From: Synaphobranchus kaupii
Taxonomy: Eukaryota; Chordata; Actinopteri; Anguilliformes; Synaphobranchidae
Assembly: GCA_029718625.1 (NCBI GenBank)
Contig: CM056376.1
Span: forward strand, 29,344,151-29,408,150
DNA length: 64,000 nucleotides
Direction: 5' to 3'
Shown: one piece after another, positions 37,277-50,191 of the stretch
Numbering within the stretch: the stretch's first letter is position 1
Layout: the number at the start of each line of letters is the position of its first letter
Position numbers and translations under genes: made by a program
Notes under the pieces: generated by a model
The model's database searches: none
The model's input: only the letters and a program-made list of their open reading frames with translations
Told to the model about the DNA's origin: nothing

Positions 37277-38957
37277 CGACACGTTCCCAAGGACCGCTCT
37301 CTATCCCTGAAGTCGCTTCAGTATTTGAAGCCGTCATTAGTTCTCCAGCTCCTACATGAACCCTGGATTGGATTCAATCAACATTTCTCCTTAACATTGA
37401 CCCATAAATAAATGCATTTTGTAAATCGATTGTGTTTTTTTGGCTGAGTCACTTTTGGGTGCTATGGCCAAAGCAGACCCCTGTTTCTGAAGGGAAATAC
37501 ATTGAAAACAAACCCATTGCATTAAAGTATGAGTCACATTAAGGACACAATGCTTGATTGATGCCCCGTCAATGTGGCTGTGTTATCCATTTAGTGGGGT
37601 TTCAGGGCAGATTCACTGTGGAAGCACTGGGTCAGAACTCTCTCCATTGGACACTTAGGGGTGATCCTGGTGGGCACCCCACCGTTGGAACCCTAGAGGT
37701 GGGCAGGAACCCCCTTGTGTTAGCGATAAATGCTACAAGATCTTTAATGACCACAGCACGGACGCCAGGGCCACAGTTTAAAGTCTCATCCAAAAGGCTG
37801 TTTTAAATTTTTGTAAATAATAATACTATTTTTAGTAATCGCTGCTGTATTGTGTTGCGTGCACGGTCTTGTCTTCACAAAAATATTTTACACTGACCGG
37901 TCCATTTTGGGAAATGCGGTGGATTAATGAACGCTGTTGTAATTGGGTCTGGCTGGAAATAAAATCAGCTATCTGCAGTCCTCTGTTTGTCTTTGGAATT
38001 GAGTTTGATGTCCCTGGTCTAAGGATTTTGAAAGAGTGATCCGGTGACTAAATGGTTTTGTTATTCAGAGCTGGACAGAGGCTTTGCCAAAGAGGGCTGT
38101 CATTAGGAACCCCCACAAGGGCGCACCAGATGTGGGGGCGGGCCTGAGAGAGACTGCCGACAGCCGCAGGGCGGAGCTGTCGATATTGTTACCGAACGTG
38201 ATTGGATTTCTAGCGGATCACTACTGCTCTACGGCCATGAAGGGGAAGTGGCGATCCTTGGGGGGTGGGGTGGGGGGTGGGGGTCGTGGGTGGCATGGCA
38301 CGGCCGCATGCATTCCAGGTTTCGTCTTCACAACGGCCAATCAGAAAGTGTATCGTGCTATCAAATGCCATAATTATAATATTCAAAAATCTAAATGTTG
38401 GACCTTAGAGAATGTTGTGGCTGGGGGGTGGGGGATGCTCTGCAGCTGTTTGCTCTCGCCAGCGGTTCCTGTTATTGCCGACCGACTTGCTAACTGCGCC
38501 ATTCCTGCCAGAAATCCTCAGTGAAGGAAACCTTTCGTGTGAAATGCCTCGGAACGTACGCTATCAAAGGAACGTCGAGCGAACAGAGTGCCAGCCTTCG
38601 TTTAACACACGGAGGTCGTCCGCTCCGCGTGCTAACGCACCGTCTGGAGCGCGGGAGATTATTTCAGTAATTAAGCGGCCTGTCACCGCAGACTCAGAGG
38701 AGCCATCTCCCCTCCCACCTGACAGGAACAGGGGGGGCGTGTCAGGAAGAAGGAGCACCCGGGTCGGGTAACGAATCTGTTCTCCAGGAAAGATGGATGG
38801 TGCATAATTGGCTGTTGCTTCTCCTGGGGGAGTTAGCAGGACATCTGGCTCATCGCACGCTAGTGACTCCTTCTGGTCCAGTTGGGGAACTGCAGTCTCA
38901 CATTGTGTGCTTTGGAGGAGAGGATGTGCTCGTGTGCCGAGTTTTAGCATTGTGTAT

Positions 38958-39062
38958 AAACACACACACACCCACACACACAAGTACACAAGCACACACA
39001 CACACACACGTACATACACACTCACTCATGCGTACCCATGCACGCACATACACACACAGACC
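38958..39062. repeat. CA-rich compound microsatellite
   Basis: CACA tracts with CCCACAC, AAGTACACAAGCAC, CGTACATAC and GCACGCACATAC interruptions. Confidence 0.93.
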
Positions 39063-40739
39063 ATTGCCATTAAAAAATGTAATGATACAGAAAAAAAATG
39101 TAAGAATTACATGTAAAAGAAAATGTAAAAAAAATAATGTGGGGGCGGGGCTTAGTTTCAACATGTGTTCAGAACCACAAGTGCCCTGCTGTCACTCCAG
39201 GCCAGAGCGACCTGATTGGTCCATGGGGGCCATCTCCTCTAGACTTCTCTCCTTCCCCCTCCCCCTCTTTTCTTCACATTACAGCTCTACTCTACACCTA
39301 GGCGGATTGCTTATATGATGGCGAAACAGACATGCGCGTGTGTGTTTAGTGCGATCAAGGAATAGGCTATATGGATCACTAGTAGCCTATGATAAATATT
39401 ATTCGGACAAACCATTATGAGTTCCCGGTAATTTCCGACAGTGCTGTTATTTTACAAAATATATGCGGTTAAATTTCGTTAAAGGCACCTGCAACAGCTG
39501 AGAATAAGCTACCAATGGCTTCCGTCTCACCTTAGAAAACGCCAAATTAGGCTGCTTGTTTAACGGATTTTGTTTGATTATGCAATGAAGCAATGAACTG
39601 GTGTTCAAGCTTCATCCGAAGTTCATTACCTGCATTCTAATTTTGATTAATAAAATAAATAACGTTATTTGCCTTAATGATGACAATAAATACAATAAAG
39701 CTGTCAGGTTGGCAACCCATAGGTTCACGCATATTTTCCCTTGTTTAATAATGTCCTGCTTATGGAAATGTGACCAACCTTTTTTTTACTGGTAGCGTAA
39801 TGCTTTAAAACAATCCACTTTCCCAGGAAGACCGTGAAAAGTGCGATTTACAGCAGGGGAAACAGACCTGCTCCTAAAGCGCACATGCGGATAATGGCAT
39901 TAAAATTGATTGTAACGTGCTGCAAATTTTTTCCGTTTATAATTAGACGCTTAGTTCTCTTTAAAATCTTTTGTTCAGTTATGGAATAACAGGTGAAATC
40001 AGCGGGGTTTTAATAAGCTGAGGGTATGGAAACGTTGTCACTGTAATTTAAAAAATATGAAGGACGAAGAATAGCTAAGGTTACAATTCAGTTAACATGG
40101 TGATATTTAGCTCCGTTTTTTAACCATAGGCTATCGAAAAAACCCTTATGCACAGCGAACCCGCTGTAGCCTAGGCTATTTGAAAAACAATAAAAGCAAT
40201 ATTCACTGGACAAGGTTTTGAACTTTTTTCAGTCACAAACCATTCTATTTACTTACAGGCTGTATTCCTAGATAAACAGAGCTGTATTGAAATGACATCT
40301 GAAGCGCATTTTCAGAACTCAAATGTCCGTCTATTGCAGTGCGCGAGTTTTCCATTGAATGAAAATTCACGCATTAGGTGCAAATGACAATTCGCGCATT
40401 AGGTTTGATATAGGTGTTATCAGCTCCTTTATAATGGATAGCCATTGTCCCGTACCATCGCACATCGCCTGGATGTTGATGGAGTGGGCTGAGAGCAATG
40501 TAATGGCATCGTTTCCCTTCGCTGAGGGAAAGGTATGTGGACCTATGGAACCTTTTATTATTATGCATTTTTGATATAGCCTACACAATAATAATATTTC
40601 ACATTGTGATCTTGATATTTTAGTCATGCTTGTGCGCGCCCGTGTGTGTAACAGACAGGAGGGTATGCGCGTTGTGCACACGCCTATGTAGACGCACTTA
40701 TATGTGCCATTAAAATAACATGTAAACAACTGCGACATG

Positions 40740-40998
40740 ACTTTAGACCAGGTTTGTGGTGGTTCTAGCGCAAGCGCTTTCTGCTGGCTCAAGATAGCAA
40801 TACGCCAAAAAGAATCCTGGCCACTCCTCATCTTAAGACCAACACGCCCAGTTCACTTGTAATGGGCGCAAGAATACATGGTAGTTAAAGGATGTAAGCG
40901 TTAGGCGTTATAATGAACCTAGCGCCGGGTGTGAGATAGCAAAGACACTTGCGTTTGGGTTAGCGCCGCTTTGCGCCGGGTGTAAGATAGGGCCCAAT
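40740..40998 (-). mobile_element. Probable DNA transposon end fragment
   Basis: Read on the minus strand it begins GGGCCCTATCTTACACCCGG followed by repeated GGCGCTA / GCGCAAG words, and continues through CTTGAGCCAGCAGAAAGCGC. The GGGCCCTATCTTACACCCGG terminus resembles an abundant teleost repeat. The internal words CGCCGGGTGTGAGATAGC and CGCCGGGTGTAAGATAGG are a direct duplication 50 bp apart. The other end was not found. Confidence 0.4.
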
Positions 40999-42060
40999 GA
41001 GTCTAGTCAAAAATAGCCTGAAAAAAAAAAAAGCTAAAAATGAACTGGAGTAATGAAAGTGCAGTGGGAAGCTTGTGCGTTACGGGGCTGGCGATTGCAG
41101 ATGGTGTGTGTGCTGGTGATTGGGGTGCTTGGGGTACGAGGCGGGGCGGTGGGAGAGCTTGTCAGAAATGCCATGTGTGCTTCCCTGCAGATGCTGTTCA
41201 GGACTTTGGCATGTCCACATGTCTGTCCGTCCTTCTGTTTCTCCGGCTTCAGCCCTGCGGTAGCTTTCGAGTCTCCGCTGATTGGTCAGCCCGATCAATC
41301 GACCTTTTGATTCTCAATGCTGATTGGTTTAGGACAGGGGCTCCTGGGAACCGCAGTCCTGAGAGCTGCAGCTTTAAATCAGACCCAGAAAACAGGTGCA
41401 GTGATTTAACTGTGTAATCAGCTGCTTTAATTGGTCAATTAAGTCGCTGAGTAACGATGAAAACCAGCGGACCCTGCGGCTCTCCTGACGGCTTCCTGAT
41501 GTGTGCTGGGATGTGATCAGCTATTGTCATGGTTCCCCAAGTCTGAACAATTTAAAGGGGCGGGGTTGGGACTGTTGGGCCAATCAGATTGCCAGTAAGT
41601 AGTAAAGGGGACCGGGAGTTCTACAGCTCAGCTTCCTGGCTTTACTTCAGAGAGTGGGCGGGGCATAGGGAAGGGGCTGTGTGACTGTGTGTCCCGGAGA
41701 AGAAATCCTAACCGGATCATCAATCCCCATCCTGTCACCCCCCCAAGCCCGGAATACCACAGCCGTTTGTCCGCGGAGGCGTTCAAAGCGAGAGGAATGA
41801 CCCGGTGAGACGGCGGGGCCTATCCATCTCCTGGATGACGGGGCGGACAGCAGCGTTCGTCTCCGCGAACCTGTCTGTCAGACGCAGGACTGATCCGTCT
41901 CTGGCAGAACTCACCAGCGCTACTCAAACACAAATTAGCATCGACAAGCGCAGTGCCACGGAAACGGCTCCCTGCCGTACGCAGCCGCCGATCTCCCAGC
42001 ATCCTTTATTTGGACAGCTGGCGCACTGAGGGCCTGCTACAGTACAAGCCCACGTCAGCA

Positions 42061-42111
42061 GAGTGTATGTGTGCGTGTGTGCGCGCGCGTGTGTGTATAT
42101 GTGTGTGTGTT

Positions 42112-42149
<38 letters not shown>

Positions 42150-42293
42150 TGTGTGAGTGTGTGTGTGTGTATGTATATGTGTGTATGTATGTGTGAGTGT
42201 GTGCGTGTGTGTATGTATGTGTGTGTGTGCGTGCGTGCGTGTATGTATATGTGTGTATGTATGTGTGAGTGTGTGCGTGTGTGTATGTATGTA

Positions 42294-42342
<49 letters not shown>

Positions 42343-42439
42343 GTGTATGTGTGTGTGTGTGTGTGTGTGTGCGTGTGTGCATGTGTCTGCGCGCGCGTGT
42401 GTGTATATGTGTGTGTGTGCGAGTGTGTGCGTGTGTGTA

Positions 42440-42488
<49 letters not shown>

Positions 42489-42541
42489 GTGTGTATGTGC
42501 GTGCGTGTGTGTGTGTGTGTGCGTGTGTGTGTGTGTGGGGG
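42061..42541. repeat. Long TG compound microsatellite
   Basis: Some 480 bp of TG with GCGCGCG, TATATG, TATGTATG and GAGTGTGTG interruptions, ending in G-rich GGGGGGGGG. A 79-bp block, TATGTATATGTGTGTATG onwards, is duplicated at about 42171 and 42242. Cys/Val frames of up to 238 codons across it are artefacts. It is followed by a purine-rich GA tract to about 42780. Confidence 0.95.
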
Positions 42542-43419
42542 GGGGTGTCTTACCCCAGCTGATGGAGGGGGAGGAGAAAGAGAGAGCCTTGGAGGTGATG
42601 GTGAGAGTGATGGAAGGAGAGAAAAAGGGAGAAAGGAAAAGGTTGTGGATACAGAGAAGAGAGAAGCAAGGAAGGGAAGGCTAATGGAGAGATGGAATGG
42701 AAAGATAGTAGAAAAGAGAGAAAGAGGAAAGAGGGTGATGAAAGGATGTGGAATGGAGGGAAAGAGAGGAAGAGGTTGATCTGTCGTCTCCCTCAGGTGT
42801 CATTGCTCGATGAGTCTGACTCTGCCGTTAGAACATCCCTTCATTTCCTCTCTTTTAACTGCGAAAGAAAACCGATACAAGGACTTTATCCAGCAGCTCT
42901 TTGTAAGCTTAACGCTACTTTATTTAACAGGCCAGTCAGATCAATACATTTATATGCTGTACACTGTGTTTGAAACATTACCTTGGTGACTGAGAACAAT
43001 GCTTTGAAAGTACAGTTTATGCAGGCTAATTGCCTCTTGTTTTTTGATGATGTAAGTGGAGCCAGAGCAGGCTTTCAGTCTCTTTAACAAAGACCATTCG
43101 TAGGTATGCAGCCAAAGCTTTTCAGACATTATAACATTATTTAATTCATAGATATTGACCCAAGTGCCTGTTTCACTAGAGGTTCTCCCACTTGAAAAAT
43201 GGAAGCCATGCCTGAACTTGACTGAAGGCCAGCGCTTTGAACTGTGAGTTGTGTTTCATGGCTTTGGAAACATATGTGTCCCCTTGGGCAGGTCAAGAGC
43301 GCATTCTAGGACCATTTTCCCAATCCATCACTGGAACCCTCGGTGCTACGTCTAAAGCAGTGAGCACCAGTTTCAAAATCTCTGGTATTTCTGTGCTGGC
43401 TGGTTCAACTTAACCCTTT

Positions 43420-43660
43420 ATTAGAATAGAATAGAATAATTTTTATTTTCCCATTTGGGAACTTCATTTGTAGCCCCAGCAACAACAAAAAGACATAGAC
43501 AGTGGGGCAGACCCACAACACACAAACAAACATATCAAATAAAGACATTCAATAGAATCATTGCATTAATCAAGTGAATTAAAGTGGAATACAGCCATGA
43601 TTAAAAATAGCCCTCACTGTCCCGAGATGTCCAGTGGCATTAAGCTGTCCAACACACAAA
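43420..43660 (-). mobile_element. LINE-like 3' end fragment, copy B
   Basis: Same sequence as 31814-32060 with a few substitutions, starting TTAGAATAGAATAGAATAA and ending at GAGATGTCCAGTGGCATTAA. Similarity to copy A stops soon after. The following 43660-44170 (CACGACTTTCCTCCATAC onwards, GCGGTGAAGAACGATGGTAA, ending ACGTCGCCATTACAGCGCCA) looks element-derived too, but I could not classify it. Confidence 0.65.
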
Positions 43661-44344
43661 CTGCGCCTCCACGACTTTCCTCCATACACACAGTGTTGCG
43701 GTCTCTGTACACTGTCGAAACGGATCCACCGAACTGCATCAGCCTTCCCAGTCGTCGCCTCGCTCCTCCCCTGCATTATCTTCTCCTTCCATTCCCTGGT
43801 TGCCTTTTGAAGATTTCCTGCACTCCCGGATCAGTCCCGACATCTTCAACTGCGGTGAAGAACGATGGTAAACTTTGTTGCTGCAGATCCAACGAACATT
43901 CCCGAGCATATGTTGCAAATGCGTCTCCATGGTGACGACCACAAACAAAATTATATCGACTAGACAATTCGTCAATATTATAAAAATGAGCAGCAGGAGT
44001 ACCCTGAAAAATCTCCAGCCTGCTTCCCCATCCCACAACAGACACACAGCGCATGAAAAAAACAAAAGACAAAAGCCGGGCACAACAAAATACATTCAAA
44101 TTAACAAACACAAACACGAAAGACAGCTGGACTACGTCGCCATTACAGCGCCACGTAATATCTGTTTAAGGTGTAATATCACAAATACGTGATTAGAATG
44201 TTCTCAACTGAAGAGGATGTACCATCTCAGTTGTAAAATAGCACAGCTAGAGGTGACACAGGTCCCATTTTTAACACGACGACACCCTAAATTTCATTCA
44301 AACCACATAGAATGAACCAGTGGAAAACCACTTCAACTGAGGTG

Positions 44345-44762
44345 TGTGAATAGTTATGGCGATACAATGAAACATTCTAGTCCTATTGTAGTTGTGATGT
44401 CACAATGAAACATTAGAATTCCATTGTAGTTGTGATGACACAATGAAACATAATTCCATTGTAGTTGTGACGCTATAATGACACGTTCTAATTTGTAGTT
44501 GTGATAACGCAATTAAACATTATAATTCTATTGTAGTTGTGATGCCATAATAAACATTCTAATTTGAAAGTAATTATAATAACGCAATGGCATGTCATAA
44601 TTCTATTGCAGTTGTCATGACAGCATGAAGCATTGTAATGTAGCTGTGATGACACGAAGCACAATTCGAGTGACATTGTTTTGAGGCAATGAAGTAAACA
44701 TTGTAGCTGTACCAACAGAATGAAGCATTCTAATTCTAATGTAGCTCTGATGAAACGGTAAC
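44345..44762 (+). repeat. Degenerate minisatellite, about 45-50-bp units
   Basis: About eight diverged units of ACAATGAAACATTCTAATTC then ATTGTAGTTGTGATG. The unit length changes through indels, so the array is old. It is AT-rich with no coding potential. Confidence 0.85.
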
Positions 44763-45606
44763 TAACTGAGTATGGCACCTCTCTCGTCTCTGGTGAATCG
44801 ATAAAAAGAAGCCATTATTTCCACCAGGATCATCGGGGGAAGAGAGAGGGGATCGTTGTTGTTGGGATAATGGATGAATCATCCAGAGCCCACCTTTGTG
44901 AGCCCCATAGTAGAGACATAGAGGCAGGAATAAAAGCACTGCGCCAGCCCCACCGTCATGGTAACCACACCGCAGAGCAGTGGACTATGATGCATGCTCT
45001 TCCCTAAATGATGCAAATATGCAAATGAGTCATTTTGCACATCTGCTCATGGTTCACTGTGCTGTGTGTTCTGTATGAGCTTGTTTCATTTTAGTTTATG
45101 TATATTTATGTGTTCTGTGCTTATAAATGTGTGTTGGTGATTTGTTTTCATGCACCTGTTTGTCCGCGGTTGTGTTTTCCTACGCGTGTGTAAACGTGTG
45201 TCGGCTTTTGCACTCCCAGCAATTTTTCTTTTGGCTGCTCTGGAATTAAATTATTATTTTGTACTGGACTAATATTTTATCCTCATCCTGTATCTGTTAC
45301 TTTCAGAGAGCTTGTTTACATCCTGCTGTAGCACAGGACTGTTGGAGGAAAATGCAGATATAATGCTGGTGGAAGCGTATTTAATTACAGCTTTTGTGAT
45401 GTAGAGTCACAGTCGTGCAAAGGAAGGTGGGACACGGTTACCCTCGTGTTTGTTTGAGAGCGATCATTTCTCAATTCATTGCTGTTCTTTTCATTTTGGA
45501 TTTTTAATGTTGCTGCACTGCCATTCATCTGCTGGAGAGAAGAACATTCTGGAAGTTAATAATCATTATGTATGTCAGTTGGGTTTGGCCTAGCCTCACT
45601 TTTCCG

Positions 45607-46339
45607 GTTAATAACCATAGAGTACTCTGACTAGGCTGCTAATAACCTTACAGTACTATGAGCCTGACCAGGTTGCTCATAACCTTACAGTACTATGAGC
45701 CTGACCAGGCTGCTAATAACCTTACAGTATTATGAGCCTGACCAGGATGCTCATAACCTTACAGTACTAGGAACCTGACCAGGCTGCCCATAACCTTACA
45801 GTATTATGAGCCCGACCAGGCTGCTCATAACCTTACAGTACTTTGAACCTGACCAGGCTGCTCATAACCTTATAATACTATGAGCCTGACCAGGCTGCTA
45901 ATAACCTTACAGTATTATGAGCCTGACCAGAATGCTCATAACCTTACAGTACTAGGAACCTGACCAGGCTGCCCATAACCTTACAGTACTATGAGCCCGA
46001 CCAGGCTGCTCATAACCTTACAGTACTATGAACCTGACCAGGCTGCTCATAACCTTATAATACTATGAGCCTGACCAGGCTGCTCATAACCTTACAGTAC
46101 TATGAGCCTGACCAGGCTGCTCATAACCTTACAGCACTATGAGCCTGACCAGGCTGCTAATAACCTTACAGTATTATGAGCCTGACCAGGATGCTCATAA
46201 CCTTACAGTACTAGGAACCTGACCAGGCTGCTCATGACCTTACAGTACTATGAGCCTGACCAGGCTGCTCATAACCTTACAGTACTATGAACCTGACCAG
46301 GCTGCTCATAACCTTACAGCACTATGAGCCTGACCAGGT
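45607..46339 (+). repeat. 37-bp minisatellite, about 20 units
   Basis: Units read CTGCTCATAACCTTACAGTA then CTATGAGCCTGACCAGG. The variants (GCTAATAACC, GATGCTC, CTAGGAACC, TATTATGAG) recur in the same order. For example, the block with AATAACC, TATTATGAG, GATGCTC and CTAGGAACC appears near 45712 and again near 46158, showing higher-order duplication. Confidence 0.96.
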
Positions 46340-46443
46340 TTAAACTAAGTCTGCAATTAAATTAATGGCCAGTTACTCCTTCTGATGAATCGTGATCCTG
46401 TGTAGGTCGAGCAAAAATTGGAGGTGGCAATTCAGCCCAACTT

Positions 46444-46576
46444 GATGCTGGCTAAAACCTGTAACATAATGCTGGCTAAATCCTGTAACATAATGCTGGC
46501 TAAATCCTGTAATATATTGCTGGCTAAATCCTGTAACATAATGCTGGCTAAATTCTGTAACATATTGCTGGCTACG
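46444..46576 (+). repeat. 24-bp minisatellite, about 5.5 units
   Basis: Units of ATGCTGGCTAAATCCTGTAA CATA with ATATTGCTGG variants, in direct tandem just downstream of the 37-bp array. Confidence 0.95.
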
Positions 46577-48423
46577 GTCACTTGCCACATGTTACCCCTT
46601 TTGGTCATGAAATATATTCATACAATATATCTTCTATATATTTTACAAGTAATTTAGCAATATTTAATTACTCTTTCTTTTATTTTGTGGGTTGCCTCCT
46701 TCTGCAGGGCAGTGTGCAAAGGTGGCCAGAATATCTGCAATGTTGAATCTTACCCCCTACAACAACTGTTTTGTCCTTAAACGAGGCTCTTACATTTGGA
46801 ACTTTATGGTAATTACAGGAGATATGTGAGGCTGTGTTCTTTTCGGAAAGAAGCGAATCTGGTGATGGATAGACGGGACGTTCACTCCCATTTTGCCGTC
46901 TTTACGTTGAGTTGCATTAATTTAGCCGAGCCTCTTATCCAGAGTCATTTACAATGCAGGAGAAACATAAGTGCCTTAACTGATTCATATGAGCAATTAT
47001 GCCAGACCTGGCTAACAACATTCCCACACCAGCAAGTTCATATATAACACCTCTAAAGCACTAGTGCAAATTAGCCATGCTAAGCAATAATCAAAATACA
47101 AATTGTGAATACTTCCAGATTACATCCATAACAAGCCGTAAGAAGAGAAACATAAAACCATAAAAATACCTGGCCTAGTACAAAAGGTTGGAAGTGTTGG
47201 GGGATGGGGATGGGAGGGGAACCAAGGTGGTCTTCAGTCCATGTCTGAAGATGGACAAAGACCTTATTGTCCTGACCACCATGGGAGGTTTGTTCCACCA
47301 GTGGGGGTCAGTGTAGAGATGGGTCTCATGACTCAAAGGAGCGATTACTTAGGGAATAGGGAGGAGGAGGGGGAGGGGGGGGGTGGCTAGTCACTGTGAG
47401 GTTATGGAGCAGAGAGATCTGATTGGGGTGCATGGTTTAAAGATTGATGACCAACCTGCTTCGAGAAAGACCTAGAATCTGTGATGTATTTGGAGTTCTC
47501 TTTCACTCCTTTGACCTCACCACGTCTGCTCATGCATTTCACCCATTTATCCTCTCTTTCAAGTCATTTTTTTGGTTTAGTCTCCTCCTTGAACGTTTCA
47601 TCCCAATGGTCCAGCTGATTGACTGCCAGGAAGCTGGCCAATCCTCAAAGCTCATCTTCTCCCTCGTGTAACCGCTGACGGACGGGTGATGTCATCAGGC
47701 AGAAAGCGCCAACCCATGTTCCTGAGGTCGGAGGTCACGACGGGCAGTAATGGGAAAATAAATGTTAGCCTGGAGACCTGGCCGAGCAGAAACCAGAAGA
47801 TGTCTGCTCGCAGAAGTCCAGACAAATGCGTGCGAGCCGCTGATCGCTAGCACCTGGGAGCTTGTTAAGGCGTCGGAACTCTGGCTCTCCAGGGTCTGTG
47901 GTCTTTTAGGGTTTTTTTTTTTTTTGTTCCAAATGATCTTTTTATGACTTGATGGATCAAATAACCCAGCTGATCGATCTGTGAGAAATATCTCCCTCCG
48001 TGTAGATATTGAGCCTGTGGGCTCATTAACCAGAGGAAGTATCTGGGATCTCTCCTCAAAGTGCAAATCCAGCCATATTAAACCAGGTCTGGAATGAGAA
48101 AAAGAGCCATTTAAATTATACTTTTTCAAAGCTGCTACCTTGAAAGATCCATCTCTTTGTAGCTGTAATGTCCAGGAACTGGACTACATGAACCATGTTA
48201 CCTTTTTTTGTTGCAGTTCCTGTAAATAATTTATCGGAATCTCTGTATTTCCACCTACAAACTGGGGTATGTTAGCATGAATAGTTTTTTATGCCATATT
48301 TGTGCTGAATTACTGAACCAGAATGTGTTTGTTGGAGTTCTTCAGGGGGAAAATGTGCCATTGCACCACTAGCTCTCCAGTAAGACAGTTCTCCAACCTT
48401 TGTGTCTTAAATGTGTGTCTTAA

Positions 48424-48668
48424 AGGGATAGTTCGGAATTTTGGACATAATGTCTCAATTATGACTTAGCCATGATGTAGCTGATCGATGGAAACCATTT
48501 TCAGCTAATTCCATGCTGTCCCTTCTTTTGGACATACACACGTTGCTAATGCTAGCGTAACTCTAAGGTAACCGGTAGCATCCACTACCAAACACACTTA
48601 AACACTCCACAGTGCACCTAAAGCAAATAAAATATGACGACTAAGGTATTTCCGCATTTCCTATCCCT
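48424..48668. mobile_element. TTAA-flanked foldback element, copy 3 (internally deleted)
   Basis: TTAA at 48420-48423 and 48669-48672. The left arm AGGGATAGTTCGGAATTTTG runs to AAAATATGACGAC. Almost the whole second arm is then missing; only a short GCATTTCCTATCCCT-type terminus remains. 245 bp long. Confidence 0.88.
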
Positions 48669-48979
48669 TTAATGGACTGGCTGGCACTCTTACCAATGAG
48701 ACACACATTATATGAATTTTAGCTATGTTTTTCTGTCAGTTTTTATTGGCTAAAAGAGATTACATTACAAGACAGCACTCACCCATCCAAAGCTTGAGTA
48801 CTCAGACAGTTATCCAGCGGCATGAGCCTTTAGTTGAAAGAAAGATGGCTGGCCCCAGCAGAAGTGGTGGTTCAGAACCTGACATCAAAACAAAATGTAT
48901 ATATATTTCAGAAAGTTTTTTCAGTTCCATGTAAGAAAAGCAGTGAACCGCTGTTGCTGATAACCGCTACTCTTTCTTT

Positions 48980-49218
48980 TGAGTTGTGCTTTAGCCTTTA
49001 GCGCAGTGGACATTAAGTGGCCTGAGTTTGTGCTGTGAGTTGTGCGTTAGTGCGTAGCCTTTAGCGCAGTGGACAGTAAGTGGCCTGAGTTTGTGCTGTG
49101 AGTTGTGCGTTAGTGCGTAGCCTTTAGCGCAGTGGACAGTAAGAGGCCTGGGTTTGTTCTGTAAGTTGTGCGTTAGTGCGTAGCCTTTAGCGGGGTGGAC
49201 AGTATGAGGCCTGGGTTT
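48980..49218 (+). repeat. 63-bp minisatellite, about 3.8 units
   Basis: Units read GTGAGTTGTGCGTTAGTGCG, TAGCCTTTAGCGCAGTGGAC and AGTAAGTGGCCTGAGTTTGT, then GCT. The first unit is truncated, and the last has GGGTGG and AGTATGAGG variants. Confidence 0.95.
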
Positions 49219-49643
49219 GAAGAGTGTCTTTGGCGGGATGTAGGCGCGCGGTTCGCGACTGTCTGGGCTTTCCACGGCTGGCTGCGCAGTGTTGGTGTGC
49301 AAGCCTGACCTCTGAGTCAGTGATAATTCATCAGAACGGCCTTGGGGTGGCGGCTCTCTTTCCCCTTCTCCTTCTGTCTAATAAGCAGCTGTGTCATTCA
49401 GCGATCCTTAAATAAAGCAGAGGAAGTGCGGCCAGATATATTTTTGTTCTGCCTTTTGTCCAGCGTAATAAAACACACTCTAACGCCAGTGCCAGATAAG
49501 ATGCATGGTGTGCATTACTGCGGAAGAGAGACTGACATGCTGAGGCAGTTAAAATGCGTCACGGAGCTGCAGAGAGCTGCGACTGCAGCGGCTTTTTCTG
49601 GAGTAAGGCATGCGTTTGAAAACGTGAATCTTTGGTCTGTGTG

Positions 49644-49752
49644 TGTGCTGTGTGTGTTTGTTTGTCTATTTGTGTGTGTGTGTGTATGTGTGTGTGTGTG
49701 TGTATGTGTGTGTGTGTGTGTGTATTTGTGTGTTTGTGTGTGTTTGCACATG
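49644..49752. repeat. TG-rich microsatellite
   Basis: TGTGTG with TTTGTTTG and TATGTG interruptions. Confidence 0.93.
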
Positions 49753-50191
49753 TGTGTGCATCTAGCTAGCTTTTTCAACTGTGGGTTTTGTGAAGTCAAC
49801 TACAGTTAAAATTGTGGCTTAAATAATAACAAATTACAAACAGAGTTCATGGAAATTCATGTATTCTAAAAAATAACAGAATAGCAGTAAATGCATTTAT
49901 TGTGTGTGCACTTGTGCATTTTAGTCTCAGCATTGTTTGTGTGTGTTGTGCTTGCTGGCAATTCAGGGGGTGGGAGGAATTTGCAGTGGACACAATATGA
50001 AATCAGCTGGGCCTTATCAGCAAGGTCCCAGTGATATCGATCACCCCTTTCCCTCGCTGGTTATCACCTGGAATCCGCAATATCGGGGGTCCATTGTCCG
50101 TCTGTGATGGATCATTACATTGAAGCTGCTGCGGGGTGCTGATAATGCTGTTGGAACAGAAAGCAGGGCAGCGGCTCGGAGGCTGCTCAAG

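Noticed and set aside
38797..39318. 173-codon plus-strand frame
   Set aside because: Its centre is a CA microsatellite and the flanks have no family similarity or coding bias.
40367..40831. 154-codon minus-strand frame
   Set aside because: Overlaps a dispersed transposon-like fragment; no domain or splice evidence.
42063..42779. 238-codon Cys/Val-rich frame
   Set aside because: Translation of a TG microsatellite followed by a purine tract.
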